From IMG/VR virus record IMGVR_UViG_3300031578_012080, positions 1 through 63,022 of that record: DNA of 63,022 nucleotides; one strand, written 5' to 3'. A model generated the notes under the pieces. It searched no databases. It worked only from the letters and a program-made list of their open reading frames with translations, and was not told the origin of the DNA. The position numbers and the translations under genes were made by a program. This DNA comes from a virus. Numbering within the stretch: position 1 is the stretch's first letter; each line of letters starts with the position of its first letter. Positions 7,343 through 16,532 of the stretch are shown here, piece by piece.

Positions 7343-7806
7343 TTTGCCAAAACCTTAAATTCATGCCATATTGATTTCAAATTTTCAAGTCTTTTTTTCA
7401 TAGATTTTACTGAATCATCATGCTTTTCATATTTTCTTGGAAATTCAATTTTTTTACCCAAATGAATATAAATTTTATTTTTATAATAGATAATCTTTGT
7501 TTTTAATCTTGTATATTCTACATGTGTTTGTTCCCATTGTCTTACTTTATTGAGACAATGTTTCTTATTCTTTTTATAATATTTTGCTCTTACTTTCTTG
7601 TCTCTCTTTTTTATTTCATGTCTTTGTTTATATTTTTTTACTCTACCTCCACAACATACTTTACATTCACCACTTGAAGGTTTTCCATCTCTTTTCAGAT
7701 AGAATCCATCTTCAATGTCCTTATATTCTTCACATTTACTGCATCTTTTTCTATTTTTTTGAATCTTAGAAAATATCTTGCTGATATCTTTTTTTGTAGT
7801 TTTCAT
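7339..7806 (-). CDS. basic zinc-ribbon protein of HNH-associated type
   Basis: About 155 aa from the ATG at 7806, which has GGA about 11 bases upstream. An upstream ATG at 7842 would lengthen the overlap with the glycosyltransferase gene from 41 to 77 bases. A four-Cys knuckle, CSKCEEYKD ... CKVCCGG, is followed by a very Lys/Arg/Tyr-rich helix. This resembles the zinc-knuckle front part often found on phage HNH proteins and free-standing phage zinc proteins. No HNH catalytic motif is visible. It probably binds nucleic acid; the function is unknown. Confidence 0.6.
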   Translation of the reverse strand: MKTTKKDISKIFSKIQKNRKRCSKCEEYKDIEDGFYLKRDGKPSSGECKVCCGGRVKKYKQRHEIKKRDKKVRAKYYKKNKKHCLNKVRQWEQTHVEYTRLKTKIIYYKNKIYIHLGKKIEFPRKYEKHDDSVKSMKKRLENLKSIWHEFKVLAK

Positions 7807-8992
7807 AAAAAGATATGTCCAAAAATTTTTGGTAATCTTCACATGCTCTTAATTCATCAATTATTTTCTGATAATCTAATGCTTTAATTTTTTTAATTAA
7901 TTCTTCTTCTGTAACCAGCAAATCATATTTTTCAATAATCTCTTTATACTTTGGTAAATGACCATAGACATGTTGCCATTTAGAATCTTTATGAATTAAA
8001 GGTATACATGCTCTATCTACAGCTTCATGAAATCTAATTAGAGAGAACTCATTCTCACAATATGCTGGAATTACCATTGTATAACGAGCAGCTGCAATAT
8101 ACTTATCGTTATAATCAAACCCATTTACATACGTATTTATTTTTCTTTGTTTATCTTTAAAAAAATGTTTGTAAGTTATACCTTCTTTATCAAAATCTTT
8201 TTCCAGTTCCAAGAGTTTGCCAATCATATTAAATCTATATGGAACAGATGTCATAACACTTGTCATACCAAAAACAAAATCATATTCTTTTTTATATTCA
8301 AAAGTCTGATCTTTGTTTCGTTTGTAAATAAATCCATATTCTACATAAGGAAAATATTCAGCATTTACCCTTGGACAATCATAATAAAAAAATCTTTTAT
8401 TTATAGGATTAACTGCATGAAAACTTAATTCAAGTGGGTCATCCACAAATTGAACAATGGGTACATTATAATTTCTATTCAAATAATATTCAACCATTAT
8501 TCTTCTATAATAGTTCTTTATTGATGAGAAGCTGAATCCATACTTATCATCTTTTACAATATTTTTATATAATCCTTCTAAATTATCTTCATTACCAAAG
8601 CTCCAAGCATCAATTAATGGGGTAAATGCAATTATAACTTTATTGAAATGATATTGTGAAAATAAATCATCAAGTATTTCTAATGATTTTTTCCATGAAT
8701 CACTCTTCATATAATCTGAACCATCAATAAGACTTGTAAATTTTGTTTTATTTTTAAGCGTTTTTTCAAGACGCTCTGGGCGGACAAATGTGAAGAAATG
8801 ATAATTGTTATTTCCAAGTTCCACAAAATCTAGATTTTTATCGATACGGTGTTTTGCGAAAAATCCACAATGATTACATCCAAACATGACTAATGTATTA
8901 TTTTTATATCCTTCTATTTTTTGACCTTTTCTTCTTCTCATAGTTTGTACATTTGTTGTATCAACTTTCACATCACTTTTTCTTTTTATCAT
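7766..8992 (-). CDS. GT-B-like glycosyltransferase, candidate DNA-base glycosyltransferase
   Basis: 408 aa. The C-terminal half looks like the nucleotide-sugar-binding half of a GT-B enzyme: YTMVIPAYCENEFS near 304-317 followed by RFHEAVDRACIPLI near 320-333, the R..Ea...G.iPv arrangement with Glu323. The N-terminal half contains FGCNHCGFF and no known motif. It is adjacent to the DNA polymerase gene and upstream of the UDG-like and carbamoyltransferase genes, so a role in glycosylating hydroxymethylated bases, as T4 AGT/BGT do, is plausible. It could instead modify a virion or host glycan. The family assignment is moderate and the substrate is inferred. Confidence 0.55.
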   Translation of the reverse strand: MIKRKSDVKVDTTNVQTMRRRKGQKIEGYKNNTLVMFGCNHCGFFAKHRIDKNLDFVELGNNNYHFFTFVRPERLEKTLKNKTKFTSLIDGSDYMKSDSWKKSLEILDDLFSQYHFNKVIIAFTPLIDAWSFGNEDNLEGLYKNIVKDDKYGFSFSSIKNYYRRIMVEYYLNRNYNVPIVQFVDDPLELSFHAVNPINKRFFYYDCPRVNAEYFPYVEYGFIYKRNKDQTFEYKKEYDFVFGMTSVMTSVPYRFNMIGKLLELEKDFDKEGITYKHFFKDKQRKINTYVNGFDYNDKYIAAARYTMVIPAYCENEFSLIRFHEAVDRACIPLIHKDSKWQHVYGHLPKYKEIIEKYDLLVTEEELIKKIKALDYQKIIDELRACEDYQKFLDISFYENYKKRYQQDIF

Positions 8993-8998
8993 GCCGGT

Positions 8999-11900
8999 TT
9001 AAACCTTTAGTTTTAAAATATTATCTATAAAATATGTTTTCATTCCTGCAAAATCTTCATCTCTTCTTATTTTTACTTTTACAAGATCACCATTATAAGT
9101 ATCACTATTTATTAATCCAATATCTTCAGCAACATTTGACCATGCTTTCAAATCAATTGAATAACATTCATCGTATACTGTTGCATAAACTAATTTTCCA
9201 CTAATTTCAATATTATTAATATATCCAAAGCAAAATTTTGGAGGACCTATTGTCATTTCTTCACATTCAATTAATGTTTTTAAATATCTATCTTCAGATT
9301 TTACTTTTTCAAACTGAAATACTCTTTTTTCAATTAGCTCTTCATTTTTCTTATCAATTATGCTATCTATTTCTTCAGTATCTTTGGTTATGTGTATAAA
9401 ACTATTTAATGTACATGGTTTATAACTATAAATTGAATATCTTGAAACAGCAAAATATACAATTCTTCCAAGTTTAATTACATTCTTATAGTTTTCAAAA
9501 ACTGAATTCCATACTTTCAATGTTATAAATGAATTATCATCTTCAATTCTTATCTTATAAAATCTTCTTCCAGCCTTTGTTTCACCATCTTCAATTCTTT
9601 TTATAACACCAATGCTTGCACCATATCCGTTATCCTTTATGTTTTCAATAGTTCCATATTTTTTAACATCAATCTGCAATTGATTCATCTTATTGATAAA
9701 TTCAAAACCTAAAACAGTATTAGTAAATTTATCATTTTCTTCATCTGTAAGTTTGAATAGTTCAAGATCCATATCTTCAATTGTTAATTGTTTAATATCA
9801 ATTGTAAGATTGTTTGTTATTTTCTCAATAGTATTACAAATGGTATCAGAAACTGGATTTTTATCTCTTTCCTTTGCCAATCTACTGTGTTCTCCTACAA
9901 AAAACCCTTTTCTGTTTTGACATTTTTTATAATAAGTAAAAAGAATTTTTATTCTATCACCAAAATCATCAAATCCGCCTACAAGAATTAATGGCATCAT
10001 GACTCGTTTGGTAACTTTACTTTTACCTCTTTGTTTTATTGTTCTTTCAAGGAAATCATCAAAAGATGTGAACGGATGTTTATTTGAAATTTCAGCAGCT
10101 GGTTCAGCACCAACACCTTTCAAATTTATAAATCCAATAACAATACTATTCCCATCTATTGTGAAATTTAATTTACTTTTATTTACATTAATTCCTTCAA
10201 TATTAATTTCTAATTTTTTAGCTTCCCTTATGTAGCTCTCATATTTTGATTCATCTTTTGGAATATTCTGTAATACAGCACAAATATATTCTTTTGGATA
10301 ATATGTTCTGAGCCATGCACAACGATATGAAATTATTGTATAACTTACTGCGTGGGACTTGTTGAAGCCGTAGCCGGCCCATTTTAAAAATCCATCAAAA
10401 AGTTTTTCCAGTTCTTTTACAGGAAGATGTTTCTTACCATTTGCAATAAATTTCTTTTTATATTCCTGAAGTTTTTTCCATTGTTCATCTTTAACTGTTC
10501 CTTTTACTTTAGTAAGTAGTTTTCTTAAAATATCTGTTTCAACCAATGTAAAATCAGCTATTTTATTAGCAATCTGCATTATTTGTTCTTGATAAACTAC
10601 AATACCATAAGTATATCCAAGAACTTCTTCCAATAATGGGTGAATCTTATATTTTGATTTTCCTAATTTTCTTCTACAAAATTCATCAGTCATTCCACTT
10701 TGTAATGGTCCAGGTCTACCTAAAGCTGTAACAGCTGCCAAACAATCAAAACTATCACATTTTGAATCTTTAAGCAGTTTTCTCATCATTGGACTTTCAA
10801 ATTGGAATATTAAATTACCATTTCCAAGCATAATCTGTTCATATATTTTAGGATCATTTAAATTACTATCAATATCTTCATGTGCATCAATTTCTTTTCC
10901 ATGTCTTTCTTTAACAATTTTAATAGTATCCTTAATAAATGTTAGATTTAATAATCCAAGTATATCATATTTGACAAATCCAAAACTTGAAAGTTCCGCA
11001 CCTCTTTTTCCTTCAATCCATGCTGACAATATATTATTTTGTCTTGTAACTAATGGTAAATTTCCTGTCAAATCATGTTTGCTAATAATAAATCCTGCAG
11101 CATGTGCAGAAATATTTCTTATTCTTCCACGTATATTCCAAAATGTGTTATAGGGATTCAATGTTTTTTCTTCTGTTTTTCTTTGAACAAGTTGTTCATA
11201 TTGTTTTTCTCTAAGTGGTTCAAATAATGGACCAAAAGTTTTTTCTGCCTCCTCTTTGTCCATTAGATCAACATCTGATGTCAATTGTTTTGTTATCATT
11301 CTTGATACGACAAGCGGAACATCAAAAACTCTACAAACATCTGCGATTGAAGCTCTTGTCTGATAAGTTCCATAAGTACCAATTGCACATGTTTTGTTTC
11401 TACCATATTTTTGAATAATATAATCTTTTATTGCATCTCTTCCATGAGGTTCAAAATCTATATCAATATCAGGCATATCTTGACGTGCTTCATTTAGAAA
11501 TCTTTCAAAGAATAAATTGAATTGTAATGGATCAACATCAGTTATTCTGAGAACATAACATAATAATGCTCCTGCTGCCGATCCCCTACCACAGCCGACC
11601 CAGATATCATTGTCCCAAGACCATTTTACCATATCCCAAACAATTAAAAAATATCCTGAATATTCTTTTCTTTTTATTACATCAAGTTCCATTTCTAATC
11701 TAGCAATATACTTTTCGTTATTTTTCCCTCTTTCCTTCAAACCTTCAAATGCTAGATGTCTTAAATACTCATATGAACTATCAAAACCTTTAATGTCATC
11801 ATAATCTGCAATTTTCAAACTTGTATCAATTTCAACTTTACAACTATCTGCAAATTTTACTGCATTCTTTTTTGCCTGTTCATATACATCACGTGGAACT

Positions 11901-13273
11901 ATTTCAGTATATAAATCTTCATATGTTTGGTCAAGATCTTCAGCTGATTTATACCATAGTTCTTTAGAATGAAATGTAAATATTTTATCTGGGTCTTCTT
12001 GTAAATCTTTTATCTTATTATTATTTTGTATTAATAGCATAACATCTTGATAATATGAATCATCTTTCTTAACATAATGACAATCACTTGTCACAACTAA
12101 ATCTATGTCTAAATCCTTTGATATTTTTACAAGTTCTGCATTTACTTTTTGTTGTTCTTCAATATCAAGTAACATTAATTCAAGAAAGAAATCTTTTCCA
12201 AATATACTTTTATAATATTCAGATGCCTTATATGCACGATCCAAATCACCATTTAAAATACACTGTGAAATTGGTCCTGCATAACATGCTGTTCCACATA
12301 ATAATCCTTCAGAATATTTTTCAATCATTTCATGTGTTGTTCTTGGTCTTCTATAATATCCATTTATCCATGCATCTGACGTTAATTTTATCAGATTACT
12401 TAAACCTGTATTATTTTTTGCTAATAATGTTAAATGATAATTTTTTCTAAATTTACTTTGTAGATCTTCTAGTGAATCAAATCCTTCTGGCAATTTTAAA
12501 TCTTTTGCTGCTTTTACATTATATTCACGAAGATCTCTATAATCATTTAAATAAATCTCACATCCATATATTGCATTTAATCCTAGTTCTTTACAAATAT
12601 TATATTGTCTTGGAATTTGACCTAACATTCCATGATTGGTAATTGCTAAATGTTTCCATCCTCTTTCTTTTGCAGCATGTGCATATTCTTCAACAGTACC
12701 ATATCCATCTAAAAGTGAATATTCATCATGAATATGTAAATGTACAAACGGTTGGCATCCCTTTAATTTTTTTATTTTATCATCATATTCCTTTATAAAC
12801 TCTTTTATAAGGGGAATAGAAGGTTTTATTTGATCATACCATTCATCATAAGATTCACCTTTATCAATTTGCACAACTTGAGGATGCCAAATCGCAATTG
12901 CGTGGCCATTTTTCTTTTTTTCTAAAATACCATAATCCGCAAGATCCAATAATTCTCTTGCTAATTCGCCAATCGCAATTATTAGTTCTGGTTTCTGTTC
13001 ACCAATTATTCTTGTAATATAATCAACAAGCTCATCTTCATCTTTTTCATTTAAATCGAGTTCATCTTGTTTTCTAGGTAGGGCAGTGATGAAATAATTA
13101 TTAGAAGTTAGTTTTAGTGATGAAAATAATTTTCGTAAATGTTTGGAAAATTTTTCTTTTGCAATTTCTTTCTTTATATCAAATGGAAAATCACAATTAT
13201 CAGTTTCTCTATCTATTAAAATATCTAATCCGAAAATTAGAATCTTAGATTCTTTGTTTCCAAATTCTATCAT
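8999..13273 (-). CDS. dnaE: DNA polymerase III alpha subunit (DnaE type) with an N-terminal UDG-like domain
   Basis: 1424 aa replicative polymerase. Residues 1-165 look like a UDG-superfamily fold (NYFITALPRK near 59-68, KPELIIAIGELARELL near 94-109, WHPQ at 129-132) but lack the GxxPG motif. The PHP domain starts near 176 with HLHIHDEYSLLDG, then TNHG, YGCEIYL and SDCHY, so its metal site looks intact and could proofread. GCGRGSAAG and PDIDIDF (601-607) carry the catalytic Asp602 and Asp604; KYDILGL near 767 supplies the third. HAAGFIISK and GYGFNKSHA follow, then a C-terminal OB region (GASIGVIKRIEDG). E. coli DnaE is about 1160 aa, so the excess is mostly the N-terminal domain and the tail. 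The start has AAAGG upstream. Confidence 0.93.
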   Translation of the reverse strand: MIEFGNKESKILIFGLDILIDRETDNCDFPFDIKKEIAKEKFSKHLRKLFSSLKLTSNNYFITALPRKQDELDLNEKDEDELVDYITRIIGEQKPELIIAIGELARELLDLADYGILEKKKNGHAIAIWHPQVVQIDKGESYDEWYDQIKPSIPLIKEFIKEYDDKIKKLKGCQPFVHLHIHDEYSLLDGYGTVEEYAHAAKERGWKHLAITNHGMLGQIPRQYNICKELGLNAIYGCEIYLNDYRDLREYNVKAAKDLKLPEGFDSLEDLQSKFRKNYHLTLLAKNNTGLSNLIKLTSDAWINGYYRRPRTTHEMIEKYSEGLLCGTACYAGPISQCILNGDLDRAYKASEYYKSIFGKDFFLELMLLDIEEQQKVNAELVKISKDLDIDLVVTSDCHYVKKDDSYYQDVMLLIQNNNKIKDLQEDPDKIFTFHSKELWYKSAEDLDQTYEDLYTEIVPRDVYEQAKKNAVKFADSCKVEIDTSLKIADYDDIKGFDSSYEYLRHLAFEGLKERGKNNEKYIARLEMELDVIKRKEYSGYFLIVWDMVKWSWDNDIWVGCGRGSAAGALLCYVLRITDVDPLQFNLFFERFLNEARQDMPDIDIDFEPHGRDAIKDYIIQKYGRNKTCAIGTYGTYQTRASIADVCRVFDVPLVVSRMITKQLTSDVDLMDKEEAEKTFGPLFEPLREKQYEQLVQRKTEEKTLNPYNTFWNIRGRIRNISAHAAGFIISKHDLTGNLPLVTRQNNILSAWIEGKRGAELSSFGFVKYDILGLLNLTFIKDTIKIVKERHGKEIDAHEDIDSNLNDPKIYEQIMLGNGNLIFQFESPMMRKLLKDSKCDSFDCLAAVTALGRPGPLQSGMTDEFCRRKLGKSKYKIHPLLEEVLGYTYGIVVYQEQIMQIANKIADFTLVETDILRKLLTKVKGTVKDEQWKKLQEYKKKFIANGKKHLPVKELEKLFDGFLKWAGYGFNKSHAVSYTIISYRCAWLRTYYPKEYICAVLQNIPKDESKYESYIREAKKLEINIEGINVNKSKLNFTIDGNSIVIGFINLKGVGAEPAAEISNKHPFTSFDDFLERTIKQRGKSKVTKRVMMPLILVGGFDDFGDRIKILFTYYKKCQNRKGFFVGEHSRLAKERDKNPVSDTICNTIEKITNNLTIDIKQLTIEDMDLELFKLTDEENDKFTNTVLGFEFINKMNQLQIDVKKYGTIENIKDNGYGASIGVIKRIEDGETKAGRRFYKIRIEDDNSFITLKVWNSVFENYKNVIKLGRIVYFAVSRYSIYSYKPCTLNSFIHITKDTEEIDSIIDKKNEELIEKRVFQFEKVKSEDRYLKTLIECEEMTIGPPKFCFGYINNIEISGKLVYATVYDECYSIDLKAWSNVAEDIGLINSDTYNGDLVKVKIRRDEDFAGMKTYFIDNILKLKV

Positions 13274-13335
13274 GCATTATACCTTTTCTCTCTTCATAAA
13301 ATATATTATTATTATATTCTTTTTCACAATCAAAT

Positions 13336-13482
13336 TTACTCTTCTCTTTTGATTTCTTTTAATTCATATCTCCCATCGCAATAATCATTACAAACTTCAT
13401 CTATAACTGTCCCTAATTTTTCCCAAAATGCTCTTAAGCTTCTCTTATCCAATTCAGCTTTTAATTCAAATGTTATCTTCAT
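13336..13482 (-). CDS. small 48-aa protein of unknown function
   Basis: A short open frame starting MKITFELKAELDKRS and ending KEIKREE. It begins at an ATG at 13482 with GGGG six bases upstream, immediately after the 300-aa gene, and ends 62 bases before the polymerase start. The composition is charged, with an aromatic/Cys patch (CNDYCDGRY). No family is recognised. The good ribosome site and the clean fit between two genes support it as real. Confidence 0.55.
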   Translation of the reverse strand: MKITFELKAELDKRSLRAFWEKLGTVIDEVCNDYCDGRYELKEIKREE

Positions 13483-13493
13483 ATTAATCCCCT

Positions 13494-14396
13494 TTAGAAG
13501 CTTTTAACCTCTTTCAAGTTCTTAATTCTTATTTCATATTCTTCATTTATTTCTTTTTGAATACCGGACCATTGTCGTTCAAGTTCTTTATAATACTGCA
13601 TTTTCTGATGTTGATTTAAACTTAATGCCATATCCGTAGCAATTTTTATTTTATTTAAAACCCGTTCAATTACAACTCTAATATAAATAGTTTCAACTTG
13701 TTTTGAAATCAGTGGACTCATTGATTCAATACCCAAAAAACTTGCTGTTTTTGGATCCAAAAACTTCAAGAATTTTTCAGTCTGATCTAATTCTTTACTC
13801 TTTAATAATGCTTGAGACTGTATTTTAAGTTTTGATAGAATTTGTGTTTGGAGATTATTAACTACATTTTCTTGTTTCATAATCAGATCATCAAGACCCT
13901 CAATTCTATCTTCATCAATTCTATCTTGCTTTATCTGCTCTAATTCTTGTAGCCGTGTAATCTGTTGTTTCATTGAAAGTTCTATTAATTCTAAATCATT
14001 TATTCTTTCATCAACTAAAACTTTAAATATATCTGTCATTTGTTGTTGTTGTTCAACAGGTAAATTATTCATACCATTTTTTCTATTATATTCTGCTACT
14101 GCTGCACCTTTAAAGTTGAAATGATTATTAAAATGTCTAGTCAACATTGCTAATGATATTTTTTCACCAGTTTTTTCGCGAACCTTATCCCCAAATCGTG
14201 TTAATATTTGATCGTATGAAAATCCATTCAGATAAGCTTCATTTATTTTAATTGCAAAATACTGTAGATTACAACAAGGGCACTTTGGATCGATAGTCAT
14301 ATATTTAAAAATAATTTTCTCATCATCTTCATCCTCAAGCGTTGTTGGTACCATCATATTTATTTGTTCTTTTTTTTCTTTTCTTCTATTCATCAT
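13494..14396 (-). CDS. unknown coiled-coil protein with N-terminal Cys pair and HTH-like segment
   Basis: 300 aa. After a basic start there is CPCC near residue 39, then a helix-turn-helix-like stretch (GFSYDQILTRFGDK ... ISLAMLTRHFNNHF). The rest is long, Gln/Glu/Lys-rich and helical (about 110-300), a likely coiled coil. The zinc-plus-HTH-plus-coil layout recalls DNA-recognition subunits such as small terminases, but I cannot claim that, because no large terminase lies nearby. The start is ATG at 14396 with GGAG six bases upstream. It overlaps the HD-nuclease gene by 11 bases. Confidence 0.6.
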   Translation of the reverse strand: MMNRRKEKKEQINMMVPTTLEDEDDEKIIFKYMTIDPKCPCCNLQYFAIKINEAYLNGFSYDQILTRFGDKVREKTGEKISLAMLTRHFNNHFNFKGAAVAEYNRKNGMNNLPVEQQQQMTDIFKVLVDERINDLELIELSMKQQITRLQELEQIKQDRIDEDRIEGLDDLIMKQENVVNNLQTQILSKLKIQSQALLKSKELDQTEKFLKFLDPKTASFLGIESMSPLISKQVETIYIRVVIERVLNKIKIATDMALSLNQHQKMQYYKELERQWSGIQKEINEEYEIRIKNLKEVKSF

Positions 14397-15267
14397 CTAT
14401 TTCTCCAATCTTACACCAATTTCTATTCTTATATTTATCTTGCGTCCACCCACGTACATATTTAGCATGATTTAATCCATTTATAACCGAACTTATATTA
14501 TCTGCTTTCGCAAGTATATATGATTCTTTTGTTTTACATTCTTCTGGACTTCCCCATTCTCGTTTACCATGTGAACTTAAAATCATATGATATAATAACA
14601 TCATCTTTTTAGGACCTATATCATTTGGAATTATTTTAGAAGCAAATAATGCAGATATTGAAAGATGCCCTAGTAAATGTTCCCAATTTGTTTTTATAAT
14701 CATTTTTTTATCACCTAAATCTTTAATATCATAACACTTTAATTTTCCAATATCATGTAATAATCCACCTGTTATAATCAAATCCCTATCCATTTCTTTA
14801 TAATAATCGCATAAATAAATAGCAACCTCTGTCGTTTCAACTGTGTGCTGTAATAATCCATGAGGATAATTATGATGACGATTTTGAGCTGCTGGATATA
14901 TTAAAAATAAATCTAAAATTTCATCAACAAAAATAGAATCTATAATTTTTTTATATTCCTTGTCCTTTATTTGATTACATAAATTTTGAAAACGAATTCT
15001 ATAATCTTCATACATTGGACTGTCTTCTTCATCTATACTTTTTCCTACATAAATTATATCTAAAAATTGTTCGTCTTTTCTTTTTCTTAATCTTCCTTGT
15101 ATTTTTATTTTATCATTTACTTGATAAGAGTTAGCAAATAAATCTATATTATCTTTTAAAATCCCTTCAATCATTCCATTATGATTTTCCAACATGATAG
15201 AAAGATGATTCTTTTTAACCTCAATTTTTCTAATATGATACTCGTCAATTATATCTTTATTTGCCAT
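14386..15267 (-). CDS. OB-fold plus HD-domain 3'-5' exoribonuclease, YhaM/Cbf1-like
   Basis: 293 aa. An N-terminal OB fold (about 10-75) is followed by an HD domain. HD landmarks are NRHHNYPHGLLQHTVE (first His), LLHDIGK (HD pair), HLLGHLSIS, and HMILSSHGKREWGSPEECKT, the form typical of YhaM. YhaM removes nucleotides from 3' ends of RNA or ssDNA with Mn2+. In a phage it could degrade host transcripts or trim DNA ends. All metal ligands I can identify are present. The start has AAGGAAA upstream. Confidence 0.82.
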   Translation of the reverse strand: MANKDIIDEYHIRKIEVKKNHLSIMLENHNGMIEGILKDNIDLFANSYQVNDKIKIQGRLRKRKDEQFLDIIYVGKSIDEEDSPMYEDYRIRFQNLCNQIKDKEYKKIIDSIFVDEILDLFLIYPAAQNRHHNYPHGLLQHTVETTEVAIYLCDYYKEMDRDLIITGGLLHDIGKLKCYDIKDLGDKKMIIKTNWEHLLGHLSISALFASKIIPNDIGPKKMMLLYHMILSSHGKREWGSPEECKTKESYILAKADNISSVINGLNHAKYVRGWTQDKYKNRNWCKIGEIDDE

Positions 15268-15268
15268 T

Positions 15269-15499
15269 TTATCTTTCCTTTTGTTTTAAATAACATTTTT
15301 GACATAAACCTCTTGCAAATAATTTGCCACCGCATCCAATATTACTACAAATGCCATCAATATAAATAAAAACTCTGGTTCTTATTTCGCCTCTTAATCT
15401 CATTTGTTGATAATGTTTATAACACTTCCCTCTACAGACAGCATCTCTTTCACATTTTTTTACTAAACATTTGTTTCCTTTATTTTTTACATATTTCAT
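15269..15499 (-). CDS. small double zinc-knuckle protein
   Basis: 76 aa with two similar Cys/His modules: CLVKKCERDAVCRGKCYKHY (residues 11-30) and CSNIGCGGKLFARGLCQKCY (about 51-70). Each has a C-x4-C then C-x2-(3)-C/H pattern, the short knuckle seen next to phage HNH domains. There is no nuclease motif. It is probably a nucleic-acid-binding accessory protein. It lies directly after the HD nuclease and before a thioredoxin-like pair of genes in the same orientation. Confidence 0.6.
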   Translation of the reverse strand: MKYVKNKGNKCLVKKCERDAVCRGKCYKHYQQMRLRGEIRTRVFIYIDGICSNIGCGGKLFARGLCQKCYLKQKER

Positions 15500-15720
15500 A
15501 TTTCTTCAAGATAGATTTTTATTTCTTCAATTGTACACAATTTTTGATTTTTTACATCTTGAAAATCAAATAATCCTTGTTTAAAAACAGTTTCAATAGT
15601 TATTATATTAAATTTCCTTACGTTTTTATCATCAATTATAATTATTTTTTTTCTAATATTACAAAGAGAATCAATAATTAATGTAAATTTTTCATCACCA
15701 TGGTGTGCAATTACTTTCAT
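15496..15720 (-). CDS. unknown 74-aa protein
   Basis: 74 aa, beginning MKVIAHHGDEKFTLIIDSL and ending in an acidic helix. The first part is predicted beta-rich. No domain is recognised. It overlaps both neighbours by four bases (ATGA-type junctions), so it is translated as part of the operon with the thioredoxin-like gene upstream. Confidence 0.6.
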   Translation of the reverse strand: MKVIAHHGDEKFTLIIDSLCNIRKKIIIIDDKNVRKFNIITIETVFKQGLFDFQDVKNQKLCTIEEIKIYLEEI

Positions 15721-16010
15721 AGATATGTCCTAACTGTTTTTTCAAAATTACTTTCACTTTTAAATCCATTCATTCTAAAAATAAGCTCATTATCTTTTAT
15801 AAAAATAAAAGTTGGTAATTCTTTTATGTTATAATATTCTGCAGTTGAATAATCATCAATAGCATCGACTCTTACAATAGAAAATTTTTCGTTATAGATT
15901 TTTTCTAATTTGGTGAGGAAAGGTCTTATCTTTTCGCAGAGTATACAAATTGTTGACCAGAATTCTACTATAATAAGCTTATCTGGATTTGCTAACTTCT
16001 TAATATCCAC
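15717..16010 (-). CDS. thioredoxin-like protein with CILC active site
   Basis: 97 aa. The thioredoxin fold is clear: IIVEFWSTICILCEKIRPFL with a CxxC, VRVDAIDDYSTAEYYNIKELPTF containing the conserved cis-Pro, and a C-terminal strand and helix. The pair is CILC rather than CGPC, which should shift redox potential or partner choice. It starts at GTG (16010) with AGGA six bases upstream. It may reduce phage enzymes such as a ribonucleotide reductase encoded elsewhere, or serve the HD-nuclease/zinc-protein operon. The role is unproven. Confidence 0.8.
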   Translation of the reverse strand: MDIKKLANPDKLIIVEFWSTICILCEKIRPFLTKLEKIYNEKFSIVRVDAIDDYSTAEYYNIKELPTFIFIKDNELIFRMNGFKSESNFEKTVRTYL

Positions 16011-16028
16011 AATTAATCCTTATTAATC

Positions 16029-16532
16029 TTAAGTTAATGATAAATTTCTAAATAGTGTTGATGAATAATTTAATAAAATTTGATATGCTCTATCTAGTTC
16101 TTTATCATTCATTTCTTTTAATTGTTTTTTTAATCTTCTTTCAATCTCAAAAATAATTGTTCTAACATCATCAGGTGTCAGATATAGTGTTCCAGCTAAA
16201 ACTATTCTCATATCATTATGATTACTATTTCTGACTACATTTTTAAATTGATCTAATTTTAATTTTCTCTTTTTATCATTATAATTGTAAAGTATCTTTT
16301 TACTTAATTTTTTTATTGTATATCCGTCCCAGCTATTAAATGAACTTTTATATGCTGATAATATATCCAAACAAAATCTAAAAATATGTTTTTCATCATT
16401 GTCTTCAATTATTAGCCCAAACGTAGCAAAAAAATTAGCATTGCTAAAATTTTTTCTTGCCAAAGAAAGGATTTGGGTTCTTTCTTTTTTTGAAAGAACA
16501 TGCCATCCATCAAACTCTACACTTAATTTCAT
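16029..16532 (-). CDS. unknown 167-aa protein
   Basis: 167 aa, mostly alpha-helical and basic. It begins MKLSVEFDGWHVLSKKER, and a later segment (LYLTPDDVRTIIFEIERRLK) is a helical region. No motif is recognised. Its end lies 19 bases before the thioredoxin-like gene, and its start follows the metalloprotease-like gene with no gap, so the group 15.7-19.3 kb is probably one transcript. Confidence 0.55.
   Translation of the reverse strand: MKLSVEFDGWHVLSKKERTQILSLARKNFSNANFFATFGLIIEDNDEKHIFRFCLDILSAYKSSFNSWDGYTIKKLSKKILYNYNDKKRKLKLDQFKNVVRNSNHNDMRIVLAGTLYLTPDDVRTIIFEIERRLKKQLKEMNDKELDRAYQILLNYSSTLFRNLSLT

Noticed and set aside
13494-14396. Small terminase subunit
   Set aside because: The HTH plus coiled-coil layout fits loosely, but no large terminase, portal or capsid gene is nearby and the motif match is too weak.
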